From assembly GCF_964355755.1 (NCBI RefSeq), contig NC_092675.1:2016312-2080311 (forward strand): 64,000 bases of DNA. Direction: 5' to 3'. Under the pieces are notes generated by a model. It was given only the letters and a program-made list of their open reading frames with translations. It was not told where the DNA came from and ran no database searches. The DNA is from Antedon mediterranea (lineage: Eukaryota > Echinodermata > Crinoidea > Comatulida > Antedonidae). Below are positions 25,201-36,509 of this stretch, piece after piece (position 1 is the first letter of the stretch; the number at the start of each line of letters is the position of its first letter). Position numbers and translations under genes: made by a program.

Positions 25201-26120
25201 ATTGTGACGTCTATTGCCATTAGACGTTCATAAACATAATAAACATTAGACACTTTGATATGGGGTGACTGTTTGATGGCAATAGCAACCCCATACATCT
25301 TTTTGATTTTCAGTCCAGTCCAGTATACATTGTAGCCCTCATGTGAGATTGCACCGGTACCAATCCGTCTCACTTCCTGCATACACACGATGTCAAGGTT
25401 TGCTGCTTTAATTTGAATGAGGGTTTCATGTAGTAAGAAGTCATCTGAGCAGGTATTAACATTAATCTGTCCTGCTCGCCAATGAAAATATTTTGCAGGC
25501 TTTTTTTTCCTAACTGCTTCTTGTACTTTCTTGTTTATGTTAGAAAGGTTTTTAGAATCTATATCTTTATTACTCTTTGTGTGAAATTTTGACTTGCGTC
25601 CACCACGGGTACCTCTATAATGGAAAATTCCCAAGTCTTTCAAAACACTTCCAACCGCAGTAGTAATTTTTCCAGCATATTGTCTCAGGTTAAGTAGCTT
25701 TGAGTAGCTATAGTTATAGGTCAACATAGTTTACTCGTAGCAATGGTAGATTATAATAATAATATCACACCATGGAGTAACCATGATCACGCATACACCG
25801 ACTCTAGGCCCTGTAAACAAATCTTCTATGCTATGCTGTCCCAAAGTTCTAAGGCAACAATAGGCTTTGCTTCACTGAACACTGCTAAGACAATAGCATG
25901 CACACAGCTAGATAGGGCCTAGCTATAGCTATAAAAAAATCTTTTCTAAATCCAGTTTAGCTGATAAAAATAAGAAAAAAGAATATACAATACAATAGTT
26001 GTAAGTGCTGATAACAATATTGGTAGTAAAATCACTCTCAAAATGTGTACTTAAAACCCAAAAAGCAAGATTTTAAAAGCAGAATGGGAGTAACACTGTC
26101 AAGCGCCTCTGGCAGCCAGT
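22258..26120 (-). mobile_element. Apparently full-length non-LTR retrotransposon
   Basis: On the minus strand the element ends in three GGTACT units (22258-22275, AGTACC in its own sense), a short tandem 3' tail typical of RTE-like and related LINEs. A 3' UTR of about 170 bases precedes it. A single long ORF (22449-25727) follows, then a leader up to about 26100-26120, where a GCGCTTGACAGTG-type start is plausible. The 5' boundary is an estimate and no target duplication was confirmed by eye. There is no separate gag-like ORF1, which fits RTE-type single-ORF elements. Confidence 0.8.
22449..25727 (-). CDS. Endonuclease-reverse transcriptase of a LINE, intact
   Basis: 1092 residues from ATG at 25727 with no stop. 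The product would nick genomic DNA and copy its own RNA at the nick. An N-terminal basic stretch of about 85 residues (RGGRKSKFHTK, RKKKPAKY) precedes an AP-type endonuclease. Visible endonuclease motifs are INVNTCSD, CMQEVRRIG with the catalytic Glu, SAYSPTE, LLMGDFNAT and SSDHRILV. A linker rich in Lys and Glu follows. The RT core then shows FRSNRGCNDAIYVIKQIQE, CFIDLTAAFDHVNR, SGVRQGGIESTSMFNQYFDY and GYADDFAVSS with the catalytic Asp pair, then FRYLGVWAT and a thumb region with LTYGCHAWRATG. The C-terminus has FNWIGHVIRKENEDP and a basic GRKIP segment. All catalytic residues appear present. Clade is most like RTE but unproven. Confidence 0.92.
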   Translation of the reverse strand: MLTYNYSYSKLLNLRQYAGKITTAVGSVLKDLGIFHYRGTRGGRKSKFHTKSNKDIDSKNLSNINKKVQEAVRKKKPAKYFHWRAGQINVNTCSDDFLLHETLIQIKAANLDIVCMQEVRRIGTGAISHEGYNVYWTGLKIKKMYGVAIAIKQSPHIKVSNVYYVYERLMAIDVTIKNCKLRIVSAYSPTESGSESSKDIFYAKLSKVTRVENNTKLLLMGDFNATSTITTRKSLFDGNLHRFQDTDDISNDNGTRLINYCSDFKLCILNTWFDHPNVHRITWHSNDGVTKKILDYNICDHWLRKYVTDTRVYNNYYLSSDHRILVSNMTTPANKAARWKKHKKKKQSKRANMSKLKDREVRNNVKTKIEEEINKITSPEKTTTTTSTERYTTLMTVLNKAVEEVPKKTRNQNAHPWDGDERLQQLIKERKNINKSIVTYKEEEIKAMQKAIKIRVKELRNEYLYEEASKLNEAHQNRKIFDLWRKAKEHGDVIRKAPKPIKCPGLREHFKDHFNPDQSSLKIPDEISTPPEYIINLRQPEFEMDNEPPSKKEIIDAIGHLKGRKATLDVASEMLQVATENPVFVDHVHRLFEEIWRTKEVPSDWGLSKLTTIWKKKGSPLDPSMYRGISIGSTFSKILMVIILSRFSIFYESQLLRTQFGFRSNRGCNDAIYVIKQIQEIAYRSNRKLYTCFIDLTAAFDHVNRNLLFLSVRNRFHLNQSTTMIDIIQSLYSSTKAYLADDDPSDDKFETSSGVRQGGIESTSMFNQYFDYVIRVFKQRCKDASLDGLMIQYLIPIEATNRAQRCKAPSRGIYDDFESGYADDFAVSSWSQEELQTIVNILNKVCLEFGLRISAPKTETIIWNWKEEVEEYPRCIIQIGGVHINNVTHFRYLGVWATYNDVHIGDQEVKYRINSAKGAFAENRALLTNRTIHLQTRMMFLNGLVRSRLTYGCHAWRATGSEMSKLSTTYKTFLRRMLVNGFQRVCPPNHVDISSDAETDENYIDWRYVIDNDDLYKITGCQPLEEYVYKQQFNWIGHVIRKENEDPTKILTFHTTQSKRRGRKIPSVLDRVVQQSQLTRCNFIRACFNRNL

Positions 26121-28139
26121 ACTTACTTACTAATAATATTCACGTATAAATAGAATAATGTAATGTATCTTGTCATGGGCTACACGATAAAGATAAAGAC
26201 AGGCTTTCCAAATGAAATAATATTGTATCAACAACTGCAGCTTGTGAAGCAATGTCACTGCCAAGGAAACACTTCTTGAGTATACTCGACAGATGTGTGG
26301 TTATTTAAGACATTAACCTACAGCTTCAAACTAAGATCAAGTATCAAGTAAGTATATGTATCAAATACTGTTGATTCAATTAATTCGGAAAAATAGATTC
26401 CTTAAGATAATTTCGACGTGATACCAATAATATCAGAAGGAATATGATTTAGATGTACACGAACAAAATAATTATTACAAACACGGTCATTATTTATTTT
26501 ATTTCACAGATATAGTTGTTATTGTGTGAAGTGTGTGTGTGTGGCTAATTACCTGGTAAAATTGTTTGATATCGGTCAATTTGTCACTCAATGTGGCCCA
26601 AGCCTCAGGTGTTTTCATACGAAGCAGGTGTAAAGTAGCGTACGTACGTTCTTTTCTTTATTCCAAATTTAAACTGATCTATGTTTAACGTCCACACTGT
26701 CATTAATCATAGTTTTTAACTGTAGGCTTCGTGTACTCTCATATTTGATCAGATTTCTTTGCGTTTATCCTTTTTGAAAATAATGCATTGCTTAAATAAC
26801 ATTAAAGCAGCGTTTCATACCTTTAAAGTATAGCATTACAAGGTGTTTATATTTTGCGGTGTGTTGCTTTGATTTTGATATTCCGCTACTGTGCACACTA
26901 ATTGGAAAACTTAATGTTATTTATATTTGGATATTATATTATCATGATATGAGAGATAAGAGTAGTTTATGATATAAAACTGCCTTTGAGGGAATCTGTA
27001 ACTATTTTCTTTTTCCATTTTCGTAGGAAAATTTAAACTTTTCATGCGGGAATTGGTAATGGTATTCAGTTTGGATTGAAAATAGAGCTACTATGTGAAC
27101 CACATACTTTCTGCCTATTTTTCACATCAATTTTTATATTCATCTGGTAAAATTTAAGAGTTAATCATCTTTTATAGAAAATATATTTATTGTAGGACAT
27201 TGACTCATGAAGTTTCTCCAGTACTACCTCATATAGTTTATGCCTACACACACTATGCATTATTATTTTGGTAATTATTACTAGAATGCAGCTTTTTAAG
27301 ATGTCGGTAACAGGACACATGAGACTGTCGGAGCAATGTCAATCTCAGGGACTCAAAGATCTACTAAAATTTTACTATGAAACTGTGATGTGTTAGAGAT
27401 GATTCACAATAAAACAAACCGTTAAAAATAAGCTAGTTAATACTGTGTATTAGCACATCAAAAATTAAGAAAGCCGACACTTTGTACTGTATTTTTTTAA
27501 TCAAAAAATCTCCTAAAATGTTAACTAATGGGGGATGTTGTCGTGTCTGGATCATGCGGCATATGATTTCTGATGGCTTTTTGGCAAACAAGTTGATATA
27601 TTAACAATTAAAAAACAGCAGCCTACAGTTCTAAAGCAAATATGGGAGTTGGATTCGACTTTAAATCTCTAGGTGATGGGCTATAATATAGGATACTACA
27701 TGGGAGTTGGACTTATTCTCTCTTTCTATATAATGGTAACTGGCTAGTTCGACAAGAGAGACTAGTTCAATGGCAGTTAATGACATTTTACATTACAATC
27801 TGTATTTTCCCCAGGTACCATATTACTACATTTCTGACCTATTTGCTTTTATGTGTAAATGTAACTGAATTAATCGTAAATCATAGAAGCATTCACTGAT
27901 TGTATTTCTAAGTTTTCGATAGCATAGAAAACCAAACGTTATTGAAATTATCTTTATTCCACTCTTACCAGAACATGGAAATAGTGAATGTGAAATAGGA
28001 CACTGGTTTTCTAGAATTGTCTTAACAGTTGTGATCATGAATAAATATCATATATTATTCGTATTTTAAGAAGCATTGGAAAAAACTTTGCTATAAGCAC
28101 CGCTTGTATGGCGTGAATATTAATTAGTATAACTGCCGT
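26121..28139. other. Gene-free stretch
   Basis: AT-rich, with a GT-rich patch near 26526-26544. No host exon or RNA gene recognised. Confidence 0.4.
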
Positions 28140-28580
28140 CTATAGGGGGTGGGCTACATCCGGTTTCGTATTTTGCTGGTCGGTATAGAGGGCAGGCTAT
28201 ATTTCCCGATAGTTAGTACAGTACAGTACAGTACATTACTACCGCTAGTGACAGTTGTGTACAGTGGAGTAACGGGTATGCTTCGCTTCGCCTGCACTAC
28301 ATCTTGGGTTGAACATTCACAAAAGATAGGCCCCGACAATATCGCTTCAGAAAGAAATCGGGTGCACCTGGCGTACGCTCCTCTTGGTCTTAAGTGGTTC
28401 GGTGTCATGCGCGTTCTTCTCCTCGAATTGAAAGTGGCAGCCGCATCCTCGTGTTTCATAAATAGCAAATATTGACTAATTACTAACACCTGTTCTTTAC
28501 ACATCAATGAACTTGATAACATTATTGTATTATCATAATTAGGAACAGGCAGTCCTACTAATAGTGAACATAGATTCAAT
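28140..28580. other. Unexplained GC-balanced island open on both strands
   Basis: This 440-bp stretch is visibly less AT-rich than its surroundings and is open for 108 codons on plus (28149-28475) and 141 on minus (28154-28579). It holds a GTACA microsatellite (28213-28237) and two loosely repeated TATAG-GGG-GGGCTA blocks at its start. Neither protein resembles a family I can name. It could be a transposon end or an unannotated leader exon. Confidence 0.3.
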
Positions 28581-31500
28581 ACAGTGAATCATACGAATCA
28601 ATGAATCTATAAGACGTAAGCTGCTACAACAGACATTATTGTGACTGACTAACGGTTCAAGTCCACCTAAGTCCGTCTAACTTACAGCAGATTTACGAAC
28701 ACTCGTGACAAAACACGTCATAATACGAGGTCAAGTAATGTAAGGGAAAACAGTTACGTATGTTTTATACTTGAAAAGTAGGCATTAATATGTGTCATAA
28801 TGAATTCGCTAACAGTGATTCTAAAAAATGTTAGTATTACAAATGTATTAACATATTAACAGAATTGTTCTAAAATCATAAAAAGACATCCGAATAGTCC
28901 CTTCTTAAAAGTGTAATGCAAACTATGCTAACGATATTCATTACAATTGTAAATTTAAAAAACTAATGTAGTATTGGAATTCAGGACACAAGACACGAGA
29001 TCATGAATACTAGTTTTATTTCGTCATTACAATAAAAGCACAAGATGTTTTACGATAAGAATATATATAAATGAATAAATCTAATTCTTGATACACTTTA
29101 AATATGTGTTGATGAAGAAGTTGAAGTCATGCTTTCATTTCCATACTTGGTCTTATTTATTTCACATAAATTTCAGCTTTTATAAATTGACCATTATTCT
29201 AGTTAGTCAATAAAAATACATAAATAACACATAAACCATAAACTACTATCCAAAGCTGCCAACCGCAAGACAAAAAACACAAACAAGTTGATTACGGTAC
29301 TTCTTGCCTGGAACTATTTGAATTAAAATATAGCATAAAGAAATAATGTCATAATGTAAATGAATAAAGTTAATATTGTGTTATTTCAACATTTCCAAAT
29401 AAACATGAATAAGTCATAAATTAATTAAATAAACCCAATTATCTTTAATTATGCCTATTATATGTACAGAGGTGTGCATACATAAATGATTTCAACAATA
29501 TAATCTCATATCTTTGTAAAAAATACCTCATAAATGTAATAGTTTGTGTCCGTATTTCACTAACAAGACTTAGTGATATATTTCCTTTAAATAATTAGAA
29601 TTTCACTCAGTCAATCAGTACGTATTTCTATTAATTTGTATTAACTTTTTTTTTCGGTGTGTGTTTATTTAGCTTAAATTGTAAATGTGAATACAGTCAT
29701 AGTTACCTAAATATATTAAACAATGCTTTATTACAAGCAGATATAAAACACCACCACCAGTCATCATTTCTCATCGTCATAATCGCCATAATCATTATCG
29801 TCATCATCGTCATCATCATTATTATTGTATCTTAGTTGTAAACTCTTGGAGCCATTCGGTCATGTATTTATTCACTAATATACATTCACTTCACTGCATT
29901 CACAATACATGAAATATAAATAAATAAGCTTAATAGTGTTTGTCCTGACGACCAACGCCTATCTGTATGTACACCATGTACAATACAGATTACATAATTT
30001 ATATTATCAGACCAACAAACGCGATCGCCACGACTAAAATATCCAACTTCTAGTGATTTACACGTATGGTGATTGTTTAAATTTAAATATATTTACGATT
30101 GAATGACTTAGACTTCCATTTGACGATGTTTTGCTGTAACGGTATACATAGTGTTTTCTGCTAAATGATTTGTGATGCAATTCCTAAGGATGAGATTATT
30201 GTAAATGTACGTATTCTAACCGTTTTCAATTTAACCGAACGTAATTTATTTTACTGACGTTTTAAAAGCATCACCTTTGAGGTCGTGTAATAGGAATCAA
30301 TAGGGAAAAAAAGAAGATATCGAACTAAAATAATATTAATATGCTTATTAACTATTATTATGCAAGTTAATTTTAATTACATAGACGAGATGAGCACAAA
30401 GACAGATACCATGTGTTTGTTTGCAGAATTTATCCGATACATGAGTATAATTGTCATAGCGACAGTAAACATCACGAAGACTTTTTATTTTAAATGGTAA
30501 CCTCTCCAAACACTACAGTAGCCTCTTCTTCGCCAATGTGCTCCTTTGATATTTGTTTTTATAGAGGGCTAGATTTAGTTAGGCCTAACATTTAAGAGTT
30601 CGGTGCTGCTATGGTATGCAGGGAAGAGTTAAATTATGTAATTTAACTCTTCCTTGGTATGGAAAGACACGAATGCTACAGGATATTTACTCATGTCGCT
30701 AGATGCAGATTGGCAAACGTTGCGATCAAATTTCAATTTATTCATTTCAATAATATCTTTTTGATATAAATTATAGCTTTGCTAGGTATACATAAATGGA
30801 ACAATGTTTAATGCTGAAAAATATGGTTGGCTAATCAATATTACTGCCCAGAAAAAAGTAGCAGCAATCCTTAGAGCAACATAGAAAAGGAAATAACACG
30901 TCAAACACCGAATCTATCTGTCTGTACAGACAGAAGCTGATCTTCACTTTCGGGTATTATATATAACATTGTGTCAAGCTACAAGCCATTATAGCGGGCG
31001 TTGAAGGCAATATAAATACAATGAAAAGCCAATGTAAGCCGAAATTCGTGTTTATCATTTTAGGAACGAAGATAATTAAGTCTGTATGGGCTAAATCATA
31101 ACGTATGACCGCTAACGACATGCTGCAGGTATATTCACTAAATTGTCGCGTAAGTTTGATTATTAACTTATTTTCAATAAATTGATTTAATAATGTATAC
31201 CGTACTCAATTATTATTGCATGTGCCAAGAACCACCTTCTGGTATTTATACACGAGACAATGTCATTGATATTTTACCATGTGGATAATTTAGATATGTT
31301 GGTTGAAAACAAAAAGCTTATTATTAGTAGGACTACCGTATATTTTGTTTTTGAAATAAAAAAAACGTCATTAATAATGCAGTTTTATTTATCTATCGCC
31401 TTTCAAAATTGACAGTTCGTCTCAAGAGCCTTCAAAGAAAATTACAAAATAATAACGGTCACAAAATACGCCAATAAAGATGTCAACAAGTAAAACAGAC

Positions 31501-31685
31501 ATCTACTGCATGATTAATTATTTTAAATTTGCATTATTCTAAAACTGGTTAAAAACACAGAAGTATATTCATCGTTCTAATGTTGCGTTAGTCAAGACAG
31601 AGCTTCACATGGTAAATTATCTGTGGTATTCAAAGTAGTAGACTTACAAACTATCCATTGTTACCAACTAAACACTTTCATTTTA
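28581..31685. other. Gene-free stretch
   Basis: AT-rich non-coding DNA. It includes an imperfect TCA/TCG trinucleotide repeat at about 29760-29826 and little else that I recognise. Confidence 0.4.
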
Positions 31686-31842
31686 AAGTTTAGTATGCCA
31701 TCGGATTTACTAAAGCTTTTCCTACTATTTAGCTTAAAATAATACAGTCATTTAAAATTTTGAGAAGCGAGTCTGTATTTCATAATCACAAAAATGCAGC
31801 ATTTTATTCGATTGGAAAAATTGTCTATGAATAGACTACACA
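31686..31842. repeat. Dispersed repeat family D, copy 1
   Basis: Begins AAGTTTAGTATGCCATCGGA and is nearly identical for about 90 bp to 43875 onward. It continues with AAGCGAGTCT, then CAGCATTTTATTC and GGAAAAATTGTCTATG in the same order. It is non-coding. The sharp shared left edge suggests an insertion boundary. Confidence 0.75.
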
Positions 31843-33220
31843 GACTACATTAGACCTACTTGTCTCCCGATCATCAATCTAAAAAAGTAGCTGGTTCATA
31901 AGTGAGCCTACTGTATCTACAATATTTCAAGTAAAAGGGCATATTCCATGATATGCCTACATGTAGCTTCTGCATCTGATCTGATATGATAAAACGATGA
32001 TAAGTCTATATACTTCACATGTGACGTAATACTGAACAAAACAAAAATGATTTGAAACTATTACGGTACATTATTAGAATACTAAACCATGCATTGTATC
32101 TAGCACTTACAGCATATTCAAATGCTGTTAAATACATGTAATCTACAGAAGTAGCCTTTAAAAAAATATAGACAATTCATGACGTCATACAGTGATGACG
32201 CATTAAATGATGACTTGAAAGAAGTAAAGAATTAATAGAATATTATGTACTTTATTTCAATCTTGCAGTATTCATGTAAAATTCCACAAACCATTAACGT
32301 AATGGTATATTGCCGCATTGTAGGCATGCATCTCTTTAAATATGAAATTCCAGATTTAAACAAAACTACAGTTATATAATAGAAAAAGTAGATTTAATTT
32401 CGTCTTGGCTAACTTCAACAAATAACTCACAAAATCATCATCATCACAAACGTTTTTAAAAGGTTATGTTCTGACGTGGACAGCTGAAAGGATATAAATG
32501 TATTACATGATAGCAGAACATCAATTATTGTGTATCAATCTTAACAGTCTTAAGTCAAAATGACATGAAATAAGACAGGGGACTGGATCATCGTAGACAA
32601 ATACCCAAAACATACAACGATTCGTATCTATAAAGTTCAATGAAATCATGAAATTCATTTTGTATTTGAAGATAAATTACGGAAAATACTTAACGATAAT
32701 TGCCGACAACTGCCGTTGACCTCCTGAAAACAATCATAAGGAAATACATTCAGTGATAACTCTTTTATTTAACAAAAACCTTAATTTCATATGAATAGTG
32801 TATTTATTCCCGCGGATTATATGTTTTTATTACTATAAAACTATATTAGTGTGTTGGTAATACATCTATTCGTGTTAGAATATTAATTTCAGATAATTCG
32901 ACTTATTCACTTCATATTCATGTTTTGTTCATAATTCGAAAACTATTCTAAAAGGATTTATCGACATTGAATGATATTAATTGTTTTAATGACATAGGCA
33001 ATTATACAAACAATTAAAAGAAATAACATCGATAACAACGGCTTACCCTTGATTTAAAGGAAATTAAGACGTTTAAAAAATAATATTGTTCAGAAAATTA
33101 CTATTTTCAAAAAGTAGTAACAGTTATCAATATCTACAACAAGCCTTCGTTTCAGGACGGCAGACTTAAGTGTAGGGCGAACGTTTAATCGATCAAATAC
33201 AGTCTCGACAATGAACGAAA
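31843..33220. other. Gene-free stretch
   Basis: AT-rich sequence; nothing recognised. Confidence 0.4.
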
Positions 33221-33332
33221 CGTCTATGTGACAACGATGTGGCCATATATGGACATGATGATGTCATATCACTACCATATTTTGGCATATCACGCCTTTT
33301 TTTTTGTACTAGTTGATTGTGTGGCCAAGGCT
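33221..33332. mobile_element. Family C MITE, eroded copy
   Basis: The core CATATATGGACATGATGATG, then TCATATCACTACCATATTTT and a T-run followed by CTAGTTGATTGTGTGGCCAA, matches family C. The termini are degraded, with GTCTATGTGACAA at the left and AAGGCTTA at the right. Confidence 0.65.
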
Positions 33333-33954
33333 TAATACAGATTTATGCCAGATTAATTTTGTACAATCCGAAACGAAATTCTCTTCTAAAATGGTGAATC
33401 AAATACCGTTTAAAAACACTGAAAGCTAATATCTGAAACGAATTAATTGAAAAACGGAGAAAAATTCCAACTTGGTCTGAATAAAAGGAGGATGCTATTC
33501 CTACCAAAACGGTAAAGAGTTCTCTTCAAAAATGCAGTTTCATAAAAGCAAGTTTGTTAAAACTAATTTACAGTAGTATTACAAACAATTATTATACCAG
33601 GCTACCATATAACCTGATGGCGTTACACCTGCATACAAATAAGCTCAGCTCTATCTATGATTTACTGCTTAAAATAGTGTCTGTCAACTCGTATTCATCT
33701 AAGCAGCAATTAAAATCAAAGAAGAACATTGAATTATTATAGTTGGAATAATCTCTAACAGAAAATTTATGCAAGATTTTCACAGGACACTAGATTAATG
33801 GGATAAACTAATCTGAACGATAAATAAAAACACACACACAATGCTGTTGACAATGACATGCGACTCTTCTCAGCTTACATGCTGTATAGGCATATGGTAA
33901 AAATAATATAACACAATATTGATTAACTTATTATAATTATAACACGCCTGGAGT
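33333..33954. other. Gene-free stretch
   Basis: No gene recognised. A 62-codon open stretch at 33554-33742 has no family features. Confidence 0.4.
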
Positions 33955-33980
33955 GTATCCTTGCCATTTAATTGGTTAAT
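33955..33980. repeat. Dispersed repeat core GTATCCTTGCCATTTAATTG, copy 2
   Basis: Matches 5100-5125 at all but one position through GTATCCTTGCCATTTAATTG and GTTAAT. Limits beyond the core are unclear, though a TTGCACGTTCAG block about 70 bp on recalls GCACATTCAG near copy 1. Confidence 0.5.
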
Positions 33981-35005
33981 ATTGTATCACGTGCCGAGTT
34001 TTCTACTTAACGGAAACTGATACGTAATTGTGAAATTTAATGGCACTATTGCACGTTCAGCCTTTTTTAAACATTGTTAGAATAATGTGCTACGTGAGGC
34101 CGCGTGCGGAAATCATGTTTTGTGCGCCGTTTATAGTCGGAGTGCTGCCTTGTTGACCTAGCTTCTTGCCTACCATGACATTGATTCAGTACGAAAACAG
34201 CGAATTAATTGAATTTTAAGTTTTAGAACAGACAATTTTTTTAATTCAAACATTCACTTTTTTATTTTATAACATTAATAAATAGTTGTATCTACTACCA
34301 TAGACTAACTCAAACTACCTTTTAAGCTATTTGAAACTGTTGAAATGTATTAGTTCAAAAGATTTACGTTTTGCGGTAATTTATTACGTCTTTGCATAGT
34401 AATTAGTATTTATACCGAGAACTGTAAAACTTTTGTTTCACATTATTCTGATATTATTAATCCATTCCTTCGCACACTTTAAAGCGATTACGTCATAATA
34501 AATGTAAATCACTAGCGGTTACCCTGAAGGGTTTTCCTAGGGTACGATTCTGAGCTTGTAATTGTAATCACGTGTCACTAACATAAAACGTTTCATAAAT
34601 CAAAATATATTAGAATTAGATGAAATACAAAGTCACAAAGAGAATGGGATTTTGATTTATAGTCAATATTTAAGCTTTCTGTTGAGATTATGCTTATTGA
34701 TATACTGTACGTAAATAAGATATTGACACAACGTATAAATCCAACACCACTACATCACTAGCGTTCATGTTATAGAGAATCGACGTATACTGTATTCATC
34801 AGTATTTTTTTACTCTTTTACATTTTTTAAAAGATGCTATTATTGATTTTATTGATTGAATAATAGACATTGTAAATAGCCTAAGTTTTTATCAACTATT
34901 TTTATCAACTAAAATGTGTTCAACCGGTGGCAGTTGTCTATATACCCTATCATTATTTTATGGGTCCTAGATTGGCTTTATCAAAAAGAAAACATTTATC
35001 ATCAA
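33981..35005. other. Gene-free stretch
   Basis: AT-rich; no exon or RNA gene recognised. Confidence 0.4.
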
Positions 35006-35033
35006 GTATATCCTTGCTATTGAATTGGTTGAT
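35006..35033. repeat. Dispersed repeat core, diverged copy 3
   Basis: GTATATCCTTGCTATTGAAT followed by TGGTTGAT aligns with the cores at 5100 and 33955 with an insertion and a few changes. Confidence 0.35.
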
Positions 35034-35152
35034 TTCATATAAAATGGCGTTTGTTATTTCGTTAAATTCAATAGTCAATTTTATATAACACCTATATAAA
35101 TTCCTGTCATTTGATTGGACGAATGTGGGTCACATGGCATGCAATAGTACGC

Positions 35153-35176
35153 ACTATTCAACGATCGTTAAATAGT
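35153..35176. repeat. 24-bp palindrome centred on CGATCG
   Basis: ACTATT-N-AACGATCGTT-N-AAATAGT-type dyad: the two halves mirror each other around CGATCG with a single mismatched pair. It lies about 40 bp before the large foldback. Confidence 0.6.
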
Positions 35177-35215
35177 ACTTTTTCAAATAACTAGAATTTA
35201 TTTAGATGTTATATA

Positions 35216-35384
35216 AAACAAATAATGAATGTTTTGTATTCGTGTAATGGTACAAATAATGGCACTTGGTGAATGATGAAAGGTTATATCAACTCGGCTT
35301 TGCCTCGTTGATATAACCTTTCATCATTCACCTCGTGCCATTATTTGTACCATTACACTCATAAACATTCATTATTTGTATAAT
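35216..35384. repeat. Long foldback, ~83-bp arms, 3-base loop
   Basis: The left arm (35216-35298) and right arm (35302-35384) are near-complementary, with only TTT between them. The arms run from AAATAATGAATG through GTGTAATGGTACAAATAATG, GGTGAATGATGAAAGG to TTATATCAACTCGGC. The few differences are a 3-base gap near the outer end and scattered mismatches. The structure is that of a foldback MITE with almost no loop. The termini grade into AT-rich sequence, so no target duplication is claimed. Confidence 0.85.
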
Positions 35385-35481
35385 ATTGAATGGTTCTATT
35401 CAATGGCCAGCTCATTTTGAGATGTTGTGCCATGCGATATGCCAATAAATTATACTGAATACTCCGTATTATAACATCTAA

Positions 35482-35541
35482 AGCTCTGTCTATACTATCA
35501 AACTAGTAAAGTTTGATGTGCCCAAATATGGTAGTGATAGG
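35482..35541. mobile_element. Family C MITE, truncated copy
   Basis: Starts AGCTCTGTCTATACTATCAA and continues ACTAGTAAAGTTTGATGTGC, then CCAAATATGGTAGTGATA. The left terminus and the start of the interior are present; the right arm is missing. Confidence 0.65.
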
Positions 35542-36366
35542 ACATTTACACGATTTACAATGTAATCCATACGAGGCACACGAGACTAAAACAATGTTGC
35601 AAAATGTAATACATAACACAACGCAATATACAGTATGTATAACGGATGTTCCTCTCTTTTACCATAACTGAATGTTTCCCTACGGCCAAGTTAGACTGGG
35701 GCCAAATTCCATATAACAATAAACGAAACATACGTTTTAACAAATGTCTTGTTAAACGACGTTTGTATTTCAGCTGATTATAAGCACGTTTTCTAGTATA
35801 TTACAATGTAAAGCCTGCAGTGAAGAAACCGTACAGCACCTTTGATTTCATTTTGATTAGAGTAGACAATTGTACACGAATTGACTGACAAGACATTTCT
35901 GAACCGATACATTCCTAATACATGATTCCATTACTGACTTAGCAATATTAAACGCCTTGAGGTTTTAGTTATAAATACGTAATAAAGTATAATACATTAG
36001 ATTGTGGTGTTAATTATTAAGACATAAAAATTGTTTTCTATTAATTACTGTAATGTACGTCAAAAGCTGCAATATCATTTAAAAAAAGTTACTTTATAAA
36101 TTGAATGTTTTTTTCATCATTTAATCATTTGAATGCAAAGTGGAGTTGGGTGTATTCTGAATCTTTCAGATTGGAAAGGAATATTAATAACCTTTCTTGT
36201 ATTTTTCTTTATATGGATTTTATATGTGTGAAATAAAAAGAATTATATTCAACCTAAAGCCGTACACAATAATACAAAAATGAAGAAAAAAAGAAAATAA
36301 GTTAGAACTTGGAATACCACCTTACTCTCTCTCACTATCGATAAAGTTTTAGGCCCACATACGTAA
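35542..36366. other. Gene-free stretch
   Basis: No gene recognised. Confidence 0.4.
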
Positions 36367-36509
36367 GGTTGGTTCCCACTAGGACGCAACGCAAATCATT
36401 TTACCAATCATGATATACAATGAACCATCATTCATCGCGCCGTGATTGGTCAAATTACTTGCGTTGCACTTACGTCTTTGCGTTGCGCCCCCTATAGTGA
36501 AAACCAATC
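36367..36509. mobile_element. Family A MITE, diverged copy
   Basis: The left end GGTTGGTTCCCACTAGGACG and the right end CCCCTATAGTGAAAACCAAT are eroded versions of the family A termini. The inner arms carry ACGCAACGCAAAT and the complement CTTGCGTTGCACTTACGTC, and both CCAATCA and TGATTGG are kept. Confidence 0.65.
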
